Positions 57,104-64,000 of a DNA stretch of 64,000 nt are shown here, piece after piece. The translations under genes and the position numbers were made by a program. How positions within the stretch are numbered: the stretch's first letter is position 1; each line of letters begins with the position of its first letter. The stretch lies in NCBI RefSeq assembly GCF_022179325.1, contig NZ_BPQQ01000034.1, positions 62,001 through 126,000 on the forward strand, read 5' to 3'. Under the pieces are notes generated by a model. It did not search any database, had not been told where the DNA came from, and was given only the letters and a program-made list of their open reading frames with translations. The stretch comes from Methylobacterium isbiliense. GTDB taxonomy: Bacteria; Pseudomonadota; Alphaproteobacteria; Rhizobiales; Beijerinckiaceae.

Positions 57104-57958
57104 GTGGAGGGGCCGCGGGTCCAGGCGCTGCCGGGCGGCCGGCTGCACCTCCAGCACGGACCGATCGACGTGGTGCTGCGCGCCTACGGGGCCGAAGCCG
57201 CCGTGGCGGAGGCCCACCGGGCGGCGGAGCGGCGCTTCGCGCCCCTGCTGGGCGAGCTGGCGGCGGAACTCGGTGAATTGCGAAAGCCCATGAGCGCGCG
57301 GCCCCGGGTCGAGGGCGCGGTAGCGCGCCGGATGGTGGCGGCCTGCCGGCCGCACCGCGTCTTCATCACCCCGATGGCCGCGGTGGCGGGCGCGGTGGCG
57401 GACGAGCTCATCGCCGCGATGCGGGAGGCCGCCCCCCTGGACAAGGCCTTCGTCAACGACGGCGGCGACATCGCCCTCCACCTCGCCGAGGGGGAGACGC
57501 TGGCGGTGGGGGTGGCCGGCGACTTCTCCCGCGGCCCGGTGCCGGCGCTGAACGGGCGGGTGACGCTCTCGCACGCGGACGGCATCTTCGGCATCGCCAC
57601 CTCGGGGCGGCAGGGCCGCTCCTTCTCCCTCGGCATCGCCGATTCCGTCACCGTGCTGGCCCGCGACGCCGCAGGCGCTGACGCGGCCGCGACCCTGATC
57701 GCCAACGCGGTCGACCTGCCCGGCCATCCCGGCATCCGCCGCGCCCCCGCGATCAGCCTCGATCCCGATTCCGACCTCGGCGAGCACCTCGTTACCGTCG
57801 CGGTGGCGCCGCTGCCGTCCAATGCCGTCGCGCAGGCCCTCGCCGCCGGCCGCGCCCGGGCGGCGGCGCTGCGCGCGGCCGGCCTCATCCGTGACGCCGC
57901 CCTGAGCCTGCAGGGCGAGACCGTCACGCTCGGCATCCTCAGGGAGATCCGCCCATGA
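57104..57958 (+). CDS. UPF0280 family protein with ApbE-like motifs (putative flavinyl transferase)
   Basis: A 284-residue protein of UPF0280. Its middle carries motifs recalling ApbE FAD:protein FMN transferases: FVNDGGDIALHL (about 116-127), GIATSGRQGRSFS (163-175), SVTVLARD (181-188) and ADAAATLIANAV (192-203). No lipoprotein leader is present, so it would act in the cytoplasm. Next to a reductase with an SGTT segment, covalent flavin attachment is a testable role. It starts with GTG at 57104, 6 bp after the MarR stop; the stop overlaps the next ATG. Confidence 0.85.
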   Translation: MEGPRVQALPGGRLHLQHGPIDVVLRAYGAEAAVAEAHRAAERRFAPLLGELAAELGELRKPMSARPRVEGAVARRMVAACRPHRVFITPMAAVAGAVADELIAAMREAAPLDKAFVNDGGDIALHLAEGETLAVGVAGDFSRGPVPALNGRVTLSHADGIFGIATSGRQGRSFSLGIADSVTVLARDAAGADAAATLIANAVDLPGHPGIRRAPAISLDPDSDLGEHLVTVAVAPLPSNAVAQALAAGRARAAALRAAGLIRDAALSLQGETVTLGILREIRP

Positions 57959-58533
57959 TCGAAGTCCGCAAGATCGTCGTCACCGTCGAGGAGGTGCGCC
58001 ACGACGGCGGTCCTCCGCTCAGCCAGCCGCTCCTCAAGGGCGCGGTGGCCTGCGTGGTCAGGAATCCCTTCGCGGGCCGCCACGAGCCCGACATCGTGCC
58101 GATGATGGAGGCGCTGAAGCCGCTCGGGCTCGACTGCGCGACGCGGCTGATCCAGGCGCTCGGCAACGAGCCCGGCCGGATCGAGGCCTACGGCAAGGGC
58201 TCGCTCGTCGGCGCGGCCGGGGAGCTGGAGCACGGGGCGCTGTGGCACGTGCCGGGCGGCTACGCCATGCGCGAACTCCTCGGCCGCGCGCTCGCCATCG
58301 TGCCCTCGATGACCAAGGTCGGCCCGATGGGCGCGAGCCTCGACGTGCCGATCCACCACAAGGATGCGGCCTATGTGCGCTCGCATTTCGACGGGATCAC
58401 AGTGGCGGTGGCGGACGCCCCGCGCGCCGACGAGATCCTGTTCTCCATCGCCATGACCACGGGCGGGCGCCCGCACGCGCGCGTCGGCGGCCTCGCCCAG
58501 GACGGCATCGCGCAGTGGGACGGGCTGCGCTGA
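57955..58533 (+). CDS. DUF1185/'amino acid synthesis' family protein
   Basis: A 192-residue protein matching PF06684: an N-terminal IRKIVVTVEEV-like opening (EVRKIVVTVEEVRHDGG), VVRNPFAGRHEPDIVPMMEALKPLG, GALWHVPGGYAMRELLG and the C-terminal FSIAMTTGGRPHARVGG. The family's biochemical function is not established; it commonly accompanies UPF0280 and N-heterocycle genes. It closes the operon. A ring-opening, racemising or chaperoning role is possible, none shown. Confidence 0.88.
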   Translation: MIEVRKIVVTVEEVRHDGGPPLSQPLLKGAVACVVRNPFAGRHEPDIVPMMEALKPLGLDCATRLIQALGNEPGRIEAYGKGSLVGAAGELEHGALWHVPGGYAMRELLGRALAIVPSMTKVGPMGASLDVPIHHKDAAYVRSHFDGITVAVADAPRADEILFSIAMTTGGRPHARVGGLAQDGIAQWDGLR

Positions 58534-58654
58534 CGCGGGGAGGCGCCCGCCCTCGGCGCGGGCCGAGGGCGCACGGGGCGGTGTCCGGCCGGTCGCGTCG
58601 CGCCGCCGCATGCGGCGGTCTGCGCACCGCATGAATCGTCATCGATTTAGCAAA

Positions 58655-58686
58655 TGTATGCGATGACATACAACATAGGCTATAAA
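58655..58686 (+). promoter_or_regulatory. Dyad and -10-like box upstream of the phasin gene
   Basis: TGTATG-N6-CATACA (58655-58672) is a perfect 6-bp-arm inverted repeat, followed by TATAAA at 58681-58686, in a short AT-rich patch 80-110 bp before the phasin ATG. It looks like a regulated promoter; the regulator is unknown. Confidence 0.5.
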
Positions 58687-58766
58687 TCCGACTACTCGGA
58701 GTGGCTATTCATAGATCGAAGCACGACAGACCCGATGTTTTGCCCCACTCCGAGGAGGGATCACGA

Positions 58767-59375
58767 ATGGATAACCACTCGCAATCCACGGATCAGAACA
58801 AAACGTCTTCCGAATTTCGCCCGAATTCAGGGGACGAAGTCGCCCAATCCGTCCACGATGCTGCGAGCAGCGTCGCCGATGCCGGCAAGCAGGCGGCCCA
58901 GGCCGGCGATGACGTTCTCCGCCACGCCGCCGAGAGCGCACGAGACACCGTGCAGACGAGCATGGACACGGCCGCCCAGAGCTTCAAGCATGGGGCCGAC
59001 CAAGTCTCGCAATCATGGGGGCTCAGCGGCCCGCACTATGACGAGATGGCCCGCCGCTCCACGCAGAACATCCAGATCGTGACGGAAGTCGGGACTATTC
59101 TGGCCAAGGGCGCACAGGATGTCTCGCGCGAATGGGTCAACTTGGCTCAGCAGCGGGCCACGAAGAACATCGACGGGTTGAGCCGGTTGGCGAACTGCCG
59201 CTCGGTGCAGGATCTCGTGACGGCCCAGAGCGAACTGATGCAGACCCACTTCCAGTTGCTCATCGACGGCAACAAGCGCATCGCCGAACTGTCATTGCGG
59301 GTCGTCGACGAGGCCGCCCGGACCCTGCAGGCGCGTGTCGAGAAGGCCGCGGACCGGATGCACGGCGCCGCCTGA
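58767..59375 (+). CDS. Phasin family protein
   Basis: A 202-residue, largely helical protein that would coat PHB granules. A polar N-terminal 30 residues lead into Ala-rich amphipathic repeats (VAQSVHDAASSVADAGKQAAQ), then the phasin_2-type domain (YDEMARRSTQNIQIVTEVGTI to VEKAADRM). GAGGAGGGA precedes the ATG at 58767; an in-frame start 22 codons upstream is less likely. Granule function agrees with the phaZ gene at 5.3-6.5 kb. A strong hairpin follows the stop. Confidence 0.9.
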   Translation: MDNHSQSTDQNKTSSEFRPNSGDEVAQSVHDAASSVADAGKQAAQAGDDVLRHAAESARDTVQTSMDTAAQSFKHGADQVSQSWGLSGPHYDEMARRSTQNIQIVTEVGTILAKGAQDVSREWVNLAQQRATKNIDGLSRLANCRSVQDLVTAQSELMQTHFQLLIDGNKRIAELSLRVVDEAARTLQARVEKAADRMHGAA

Positions 59376-59384
59376 CGCCCCGCC

Positions 59385-59417
59385 GTCCCTGGCCGGCGCA
59401 CGGCTCCGGCCAGGGAC
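59385..59417 (+). terminator. 12-bp perfect hairpin after the phasin gene
   Basis: gtccctggccgg at 59385-59396 pairs with ccggccagggac at 59406-59417 around a 9-nt loop, 9 bp after the phasin stop. It is a strong GC-rich stem without a T-tract; likely a terminator or mRNA-stabilising 3' structure. Confidence 0.65.
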
Positions 59418-59490
59418 GCCTCCGACAGGCTGCGTGAGGCCGCGTGTGGCGGTATGATGCGCCGAGCCACCGGGAGGCGCAGGACGAGGG

Positions 59491-60228
59491 ATGGCCACCA
59501 ACCCTCTGATCCGGAAGCTGGAGCACGCAGGCCCCCTCCAACGCGCCGAGCGGGATGCCCTCGACGCGCTCACCCTCAAGGCCCGGCAGGTGCCGATGCG
59601 GGAGGACATCGCCCACAGCCGGGCCGCCGGAACCTTGCCGCTGATCCTGAGCGGCATCGCGTGCCGCTACAAGCTGCGCCCCGAAGGCCAGCGGCGGATC
59701 GTGCATTTCATCCTGCCGGGCGACTTCTACGACCTCCATGCCGCGGCCGGCTTCACGTCGGACTGGCGTCTCGGGGCGCTCACGCCGTGCAGCGTGGCGG
59801 ACATCAAGCGCCAAGCCCTCGATGACCTGGCCGCGCTACATCCGGGGATTGCCCGCGCGCTGTGGTGGGTGACCTTCGTGGAACTCGAGATCGAGCGGGA
59901 ATGGCTCGTCAACGACAGCCGCCCGGCCGAGCGGCGGCTGGCGCATTTTTTCTGCGAGCTGCTGGTCCGCCTCCAGGCCGTGAACTTGGCCGACGAGAAC
60001 AGCTTCGATCTCCCCCTGACCCAGGCGGATCTGGCCGACGCCACCGCCGTCTCCTTCGTCCACATCAACCGCGTCATCCAGTCTCTGCGCAACAACAGGA
60101 TGATCATCTACGACAAGGGTCACATCAGCATACCGAGCGTCTCGCGGATCAAGGAATTCGCCGAGTTCGACTCCTCCTATCTGCACATGATGGCCACTGA
60201 GTCTCAGGGTCGATTCAGCCCGGCATGA
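59491..60228 (+). CDS. Crp/Fnr-family transcriptional regulator
   Basis: A 245-residue protein with a cyclic-nucleotide-binding-like domain (about 20-140, GIACRYKLRPEGQRRIVHFILPGDFYD) and a C-terminal HTH_Crp (LPLTQADLADATAVSFVHINRVIQSLRNNRMI). No N-terminal FeS cysteine cluster of FNR is present, and the cAMP-binding RxS segment is not evident. It belongs to the large alphaproteobacterial group of such regulators with unknown effectors. It lies between the phasin and DUF6894 genes. Confidence 0.92.
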   Translation: MATNPLIRKLEHAGPLQRAERDALDALTLKARQVPMREDIAHSRAAGTLPLILSGIACRYKLRPEGQRRIVHFILPGDFYDLHAAAGFTSDWRLGALTPCSVADIKRQALDDLAALHPGIARALWWVTFVELEIEREWLVNDSRPAERRLAHFFCELLVRLQAVNLADENSFDLPLTQADLADATAVSFVHINRVIQSLRNNRMIIYDKGHISIPSVSRIKEFAEFDSSYLHMMATESQGRFSPA

Positions 60229-60423
60229 GACCGCCGACTCGCCGCGCGTCCGGACCTGACGAGTCGGACGGGCGGTCCCGGATCGAGCCGGCAGGCGGCT
60301 GCGACGCCGCTCCCGGGCGACGGCCTCACCGCCCCGTGACAGAGGCCCGAGATCGGCGCACTCTCGCGGCCGCGAACCCGGCCGCTCGACACCAGGGCCG
60401 GCCGGCCGGCGGCGGAGCGAGCC

Positions 60424-60702
60424 ATGCCACGATACTTCTTCGACGTGCAGTCCCGGTCCGGTCTCGTGTGCGCCGACTTTCACGGATTGGAGTGCCGCGA
60501 CGATGCCGCGGCCCTGTCGGTGGCGCGCCACGGCGCCGGTTTCACCTCGCAGGAGGATTGCCGCCGCAACCCGCGGCTCAGCGAGTATCGCTTCGCCGTC
60601 GCGGATGCGGAGCACCGGCCCCTGTTCACGGTTCCGTTCAGCGACCTGGAGCCGGACCCGCCCGCCCCCAAGCGCCGCCGCGGCCCGCGCATGAGTTCAT
60701 AG
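60424..60702 (+). CDS. DUF6894 family small protein
   Basis: A 92-residue protein starting MPRYFFDVQS, the signature opening of a very common rhizobial small protein family (DUF6894), with the GLECRDDAAALSVA segment. Function unknown; such genes are often stress-linked and present in many copies. GGAGCGAGCC precedes the ATG. A 10-bp hairpin follows 16 bp after the stop. Confidence 0.88.
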   Translation: MPRYFFDVQSRSGLVCADFHGLECRDDAAALSVARHGAGFTSQEDCRRNPRLSEYRFAVADAEHRPLFTVPFSDLEPDPPAPKRRRGPRMSS

Positions 60703-60718
60703 GTTGACGCAAGGAGGC

Positions 60719-60746
60719 CCGCGAGCCCGGGCGAGAGGGCTCGCGG
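60719..60746 (+). terminator. 10-bp perfect hairpin after the DUF6894 gene
   Basis: ccgcgagccc at 60719-60728 pairs with gggctcgcgg at 60737-60746, loop of 8. It lies between the DUF6894 stop and the next gene on the plus strand. Confidence 0.6.
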
Positions 60747-60943
60747 CGTGACGCCCCGGACCCGGGCTCAAGCCCCGGCCGCAGGACCGTGTGCGCAACG
60801 GTGCCGCAAGGACGCTCGAACGGTCGCTGCGGATTGCGCGGACACGCGAATGACGCGATGGAAGGTGGGGCAGGTCCGGCCGGCCTCTCCCGAAGGCCGT
60901 TCGCCTGCCGTTCAGCCGGAAGGCCCGAGTTTCGTCCGCCGGA

Positions 60944-62740
60944 ATGCCGTCCTTGCGCCGCCTTCGCCTCCCTCGCCTGGATTTCGAGGCCTCGCGGCTC
61001 GACGCGCGGGTGCCGCAGGTCCTGCGCCGCTTCGTGCGGCGGCGCGAACTCGGCCTGCTGATGGCCGGCGTGCTGGTGGGCGTGGTGAGCGGGCTGGTGG
61101 TCGCGGGCCTGAACGAGGCGGCCCACGCCCTCCAGACCCTGCTGTTCGACGTGCCCGCGGGCGTCGACCTCAGCGCGGCCCAGAGCCTCTCGCCCTGGCG
61201 CACCGTTCTCGTCCCGATGCTCGGCGGGGCGCTGGTCGCCGCCCTCACGCTCGTCGTCGCGCGCCGGCTCGGCGCCAAGCTCGCCGACGCCATCGAGGCC
61301 AACGCCCTGTACGGCGGCCGCCTGTCGTTGCGCGGCTCGCTGTTCATCGCCGGACAGACGCTGGTCTCCAACGGCTGCGGCGGCTCGGTCGGGCTGGAGG
61401 CCGGCTTCACCCAGGTCTGCGCCGCCCTCGGCTCGCTCCTCGGGCGCACGCTCGCCGCCCGCCGCTCCGACATGCGCCTGCTCGTCGCCTGCGGCGCGGC
61501 CGGCGCCATCAGCGCCGCCTTCGGGGCGCCGCTCGCGGGCGCTTTCTACGCCTTCGAGGTGGTGCTCGGCGCCTACGCGGCGGCCGGCTTCGTGCCGGTG
61601 ATCGCCAGCGCCGTGGCGGCGACGCTGGTGGCGCGCCGGTTCACCACGCACGCCTACCTGCTGGTGCCGGGCTTCCCCACCCCGCTCTCGACCGAGATGA
61701 TCCTTCAGGTCGGCCTCATCGGCGCGCTCTGCGCGCTCGGGGCGATCCTGCTGATGCTCGGCGTCTCGGCGGTGGAACGGGCACTGGCCCGGATCCCGGC
61801 CCTGCGCCCGGCCTTCCGGCCGGTGCTCGGCGGGCTGCTGCTCGGCCTGCTCGCCCTGGTGAACCCGGTGGTGCTCGGGGCCGGCCACGGGGCGCTGCAG
61901 ATCTACCTCGTGAGCAACCCCACGGTCTTCGCGCTCGCCGCCGCGGTGGCGCTCAAGATGGCGGGCTCGGCCCTCTCCCTCGGCTCCGGCTTCCGTGGCG
62001 GGCTGTTCTTCTCGTCGCTCCTGCTCGGCGCCCTGCTGGGGCAGTTCTACACGGGCGCCGCCGCCGCGCTGGTGCCCCAGGGGGTGATCCAGCCCGGCAC
62101 TGCGGCGATGGCCGGCATGGCGGCCTTCGGCACCGGGGTGCTGGGCGCCCCCGTGACCATGATCTGCCTGGCGCTGGAGACCACGGGCGACTTCTCGATC
62201 ACGGTGGGCGCGGTGGTGGCCGCGGCCATAGCCTCGCTGATCGTGCGCGAACTCTTCGGCTACAGCTTCGCGACGTGGCGCTTCCACCTGCGGGGGGAGG
62301 ACGCGATCCGCGGGCCGCACGATGTGGGCTGGATCCGGCAGATCTCGGCGGCGATGCTGATGCGGCGCGACTTCAAGGCGGTGGAGGCCGACCGGCCGAT
62401 CCAGGAGGTGCGCGAGGGCTTCACCACCGGCCGCGAGAAGCAGGCCGTGCTGGTGCGGGAGGGGCGCTACGCCGGCCTGGTGCTGGCCGCCGACCTCAAC
62501 GTGGCGGCCGGGCGCGAGGGCGATCCGGTGGGATCGGTGGGCCGGCTCGGCGACGCGGTGCTGCTGCCTGGCACGCCGATCCGGCAGGTGATGCGGGCCT
62601 TCGCGGAGGCCGAGACCGACGTGCTCGCGGTGATCGACCCGGAGACTCGCCGCGTGCTCGGCACCGTCACGGAGGCCCACGTGCTGCGCAAGTACGGCGA
62701 GGAGCTGGAGCGCCGCAACGAGGAGCTGGTGTTCGGGTAG
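60944..62740 (+). CDS. ClC-family chloride channel/transporter with CBS domains
   Basis: A 598-residue protein with about 10-11 membrane helices (about 38-440) and a C-terminal pair of CBS domains (about 470-595). ClC filter regions are altered: the first reads NGCGGSVG where GSGIP is usual, the second GLEAG keeps the gating Glu of GxExP, and the third GSGFRGG replaces GxFxP. It therefore belongs to a divergent bacterial ClC group and may be selective for an anion other than chloride. The ATG at 60944 is used. No partner is adjacent. Confidence 0.9.
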   Translation: MPSLRRLRLPRLDFEASRLDARVPQVLRRFVRRRELGLLMAGVLVGVVSGLVVAGLNEAAHALQTLLFDVPAGVDLSAAQSLSPWRTVLVPMLGGALVAALTLVVARRLGAKLADAIEANALYGGRLSLRGSLFIAGQTLVSNGCGGSVGLEAGFTQVCAALGSLLGRTLAARRSDMRLLVACGAAGAISAAFGAPLAGAFYAFEVVLGAYAAAGFVPVIASAVAATLVARRFTTHAYLLVPGFPTPLSTEMILQVGLIGALCALGAILLMLGVSAVERALARIPALRPAFRPVLGGLLLGLLALVNPVVLGAGHGALQIYLVSNPTVFALAAAVALKMAGSALSLGSGFRGGLFFSSLLLGALLGQFYTGAAAALVPQGVIQPGTAAMAGMAAFGTGVLGAPVTMICLALETTGDFSITVGAVVAAAIASLIVRELFGYSFATWRFHLRGEDAIRGPHDVGWIRQISAAMLMRRDFKAVEADRPIQEVREGFTTGREKQAVLVREGRYAGLVLAADLNVAAGREGDPVGSVGRLGDAVLLPGTPIRQVMRAFAEAETDVLAVIDPETRRVLGTVTEAHVLRKYGEELERRNEELVFG

Positions 62741-62945
62741 GCGTCCGCCGGGCCGGGCCGCGCAGCGCGCGGCGGATGCGCTGCGCACCGCTCTGCGCCC
62801 CGTCCGCCGGACCTGCGCCATTCGCGGGCCGCATCGCGGCCCGTCCGGCGTCCCGCTGGCCGTGTATCGCCGCCCCCTCTAGACTGCCGGTTGTGCATCG
62901 CACGATCAGGTTCGGTCCCCCCGGCGGAAGCACGGAGCGCGCAGC

Positions 62946-63773
62946 ATGGACACGATCACCCTCACGGACGGTGTCACCCTGTTCTACAAGGACTGGGGGC
63001 CGAAGGACGCCCAGCCGATCGTCTTCCATCACGGCTGGCCGCTCAGCGCCGACGACTGGGACGCGCAGATGGTCTTCTTCCTGGAGCAGGGCTTCCGGGT
63101 GATCGCCCATGACCGGCGCGGGCACGGCCGGTCGAGCCAGACCTGGACCGGCAACGAGATGGACACCTACGCGGCCGACGTGGCGGCCCTGACGGAGGCG
63201 CTCGACCTGCGCGACGCGATCCATGTCGGCCATTCCACCGGCGGCGGCGAGGTGGCGCGCTACGTCGCCCGCCACGGACGGGACCGGGTCGCCAAGGCGG
63301 TGCTGATCGGCGCGGTGCCCCCGGTGATGGTCAGGAGCGAGACGAACCCGGGCGGCACGCCGATCGCGGTCTTCGACGACATCCGCCGGAACACCGCCAC
63401 CAACCGGGCGCAGTTCTACATCGACATCACCATCCCGTTCTACGGCTACAACCGGGAGGGCGCCGACCTGCGCGAGGGCGTGCGCCGCAACTGGTGGCGC
63501 CAGGGCATGATGGGCGGGATCAAGGCCCAGGTCGATTGCATCAAGGCGTTCTCGGAGACGGACTTCACCGAGGACCTCAAGGCCATCGCGGTGCCTACCC
63601 TGGTGATGCACGGCCAGGACGACCAGATCGTGCCCTTCGCCAATTCCGGGCCGCTCTCGGCCGAACTGCTCCGGAACGGCACCCTGATAGCCTATCCGGG
63701 CCTGCCCCACGGCATGCCCACGACCCACGCCGAGCGGATCAACGCGGATCTCCTGGCCTTCGTCAGGGGGTGA
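62946..63773 (+). CDS. Alpha/beta hydrolase (cofactor-free haloperoxidase/perhydrolase type)
   Basis: A 275-residue alpha/beta hydrolase. The oxyanion-region [12 protein letters not shown], nucleophile elbow [12 protein letters not shown] with catalytic Ser, the acid in [13 protein letters not shown] and the final His in [12 protein letters not shown] match the 'non-haem chloroperoxidase' family, which act as esterases or perhydrolases. The physiological substrate is unknown. The ATG at 62946 is used. It is convergent with the GntR-type gene at the right end. Confidence 0.92.
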   Translation: MDTITLTDGVTLFYKDWGPKDAQPIVFHHGWPLSADDWDAQMVFFLEQGFRVIAHDRRGHGRSSQTWTGNEMDTYAADVAALTEALDLRDAIHVGHSTGGGEVARYVARHGRDRVAKAVLIGAVPPVMVRSETNPGGTPIAVFDDIRRNTATNRAQFYIDITIPFYGYNREGADLREGVRRNWWRQGMMGGIKAQVDCIKAFSETDFTEDLKAIAVPTLVMHGQDDQIVPFANSGPLSAELLRNGTLIAYPGLPHGMPTTHAERINADLLAFVRG

Positions 63774-63788
63774 GGCGGGCGGGGCCGC

Positions 63789-64000
63789 TCAGGGCTTCAG
63801 GTCCATCTCGATGCGCACGAAGTCGCCCCGGTAGGTGACCTCGCCGAGGTAGATCACGCGGCCGTCCTCGTCCGTGAAGACGCGGCGCACCTCGCCGACC
63901 GGGGCGCTGAGCGGGATGCCGAGCTGCTGCGCCACGTCGAGGTCGGCGATCCCGATCGTGAAGGTCTGGCGGGCGCGGGCGATGCGGGGGCGGGAGAGCC
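63789..64000 (-). CDS. C-terminal end of a GntR-family regulator with UTRA domain (partial)
   Basis: The last 69 complete codons of a minus-strand gene whose start lies beyond the window. The translated end (ARARQTFTIGIADLDVAQQL, then VGEVRRVFTDEDGRVIYLGE and a final RIEMDLKP) fits the ligand-binding UTRA domain of HutC/FarR-type GntR regulators. The DNA-binding part is not visible, so the target and ligand are unknown. The stop is the complement of 63789-63791. Confidence 0.8.
   Translation of the reverse strand, partial: LSRPRIARARQTFTIGIADLDVAQQLGIPLSAPVGEVRRVFTDEDGRVIYLGEVTYRGDFVRIEMDLKP

Noticed and set aside
56630-58533. Cyanuric acid amidohydrolase or barbiturase in the heterocycle cluster
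   Set aside because: I considered a ring-opening amidohydrolase of that type because of the substrate class, but the DUF1185 protein lacks the three-repeat Ser-Lys architecture and is too short.

Overview
The window is very GC-rich DNA, densely coding on both strands, with long antisense shadow frames. It carries polyhydroxybutyrate (PHB) genes (an intracellular depolymerase with a cysteine lipase box, and a phasin), an HWE-type histidine kinase, DUF1127 and DUF6894 proteins, a fused UreAB urease subunit and rpsU with a long Ala/Pro tail. Together these suggest a free-living or plant- or soil-associated alphaproteobacterium of the Hyphomicrobiales, most likely Methylobacterium or a close relative. 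This is inferred from protein content; no rRNA or tRNA gene was seen.

Layout. 1-7.4 kb: the 5' part of an ABC-2 type ATPase, a degenerate HtrA-like protein translationally coupled to a short LuxR regulator, beta-carbonic anhydrase, a class II glutamine amidotransferase, an atypical receiver protein, rpsU (TTG start), PHB depolymerase and a glutathione transferase. 7.5-9.8 kb: a subtilisin-like protease with a separate propeptide-like protein, next to an AT-rich patch that looks acquired. 9.8-17.4 kb: DUF1127, an ArsR-like regulator, Bfd, a two-kinase operon, an HD-GYP protein and dUTPase. 17.6-26.1 kb: L-asparaginase, then a purine-type operon (FAD subunit, fused FeS-Mo hydroxylase, NCS2 permease), uracil-DNA glycosylase and a 5'-nucleotidase. 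26.3-32.6 kb: a substrate-binding protein coupled to DUF3237, then a urease cluster ureD-ureAB-ureC with a PIN/AbrB toxin-antitoxin pair between ureAB and ureC, then a cupin. 32.7-40 kb: an M16 peptidase pair, an exported protein, lspA and ileS. 40.2-42.8 kb: DUF4394, ECF sigma and RskA-like anti-sigma genes, and a small secreted protein.

42.9-58.5 kb is the most striking part: thirteen collinear plus-strand genes that read as one uptake and catabolic unit for an N-heterocyclic or cyclic-amide compound. A branched-chain-type ABC transporter (with both permeases fused) is followed by HyuA/HyuB, a FAD subunit plus fused FeS-Mo hydroxylase, a homologue of 6-hydroxynicotinate reductase, a MarR regulator, a UPF0280 protein with ApbE-like motifs, and a DUF1185/'amino acid synthesis' protein. 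Two near-identical palindromes, one before the transporter operon and one just before hyuA, are the likely operators of the MarR protein. I infer a route of import, Mo-dependent ring hydroxylation, flavin-dependent ring reduction and ATP-dependent cyclic amide opening, with the UPF0280 protein possibly attaching flavin covalently to the reductase.

58.6-64 kb: a phasin behind a dyad and a TATAAA box, a Crp/Fnr regulator, a DUF6894 protein, a ClC-type channel with CBS domains, an alpha/beta hydrolase of the haloperoxidase type, and the C-terminal end of a GntR/UTRA regulator that runs off the window. No CRISPR array, insertion sequence or prophage was found.
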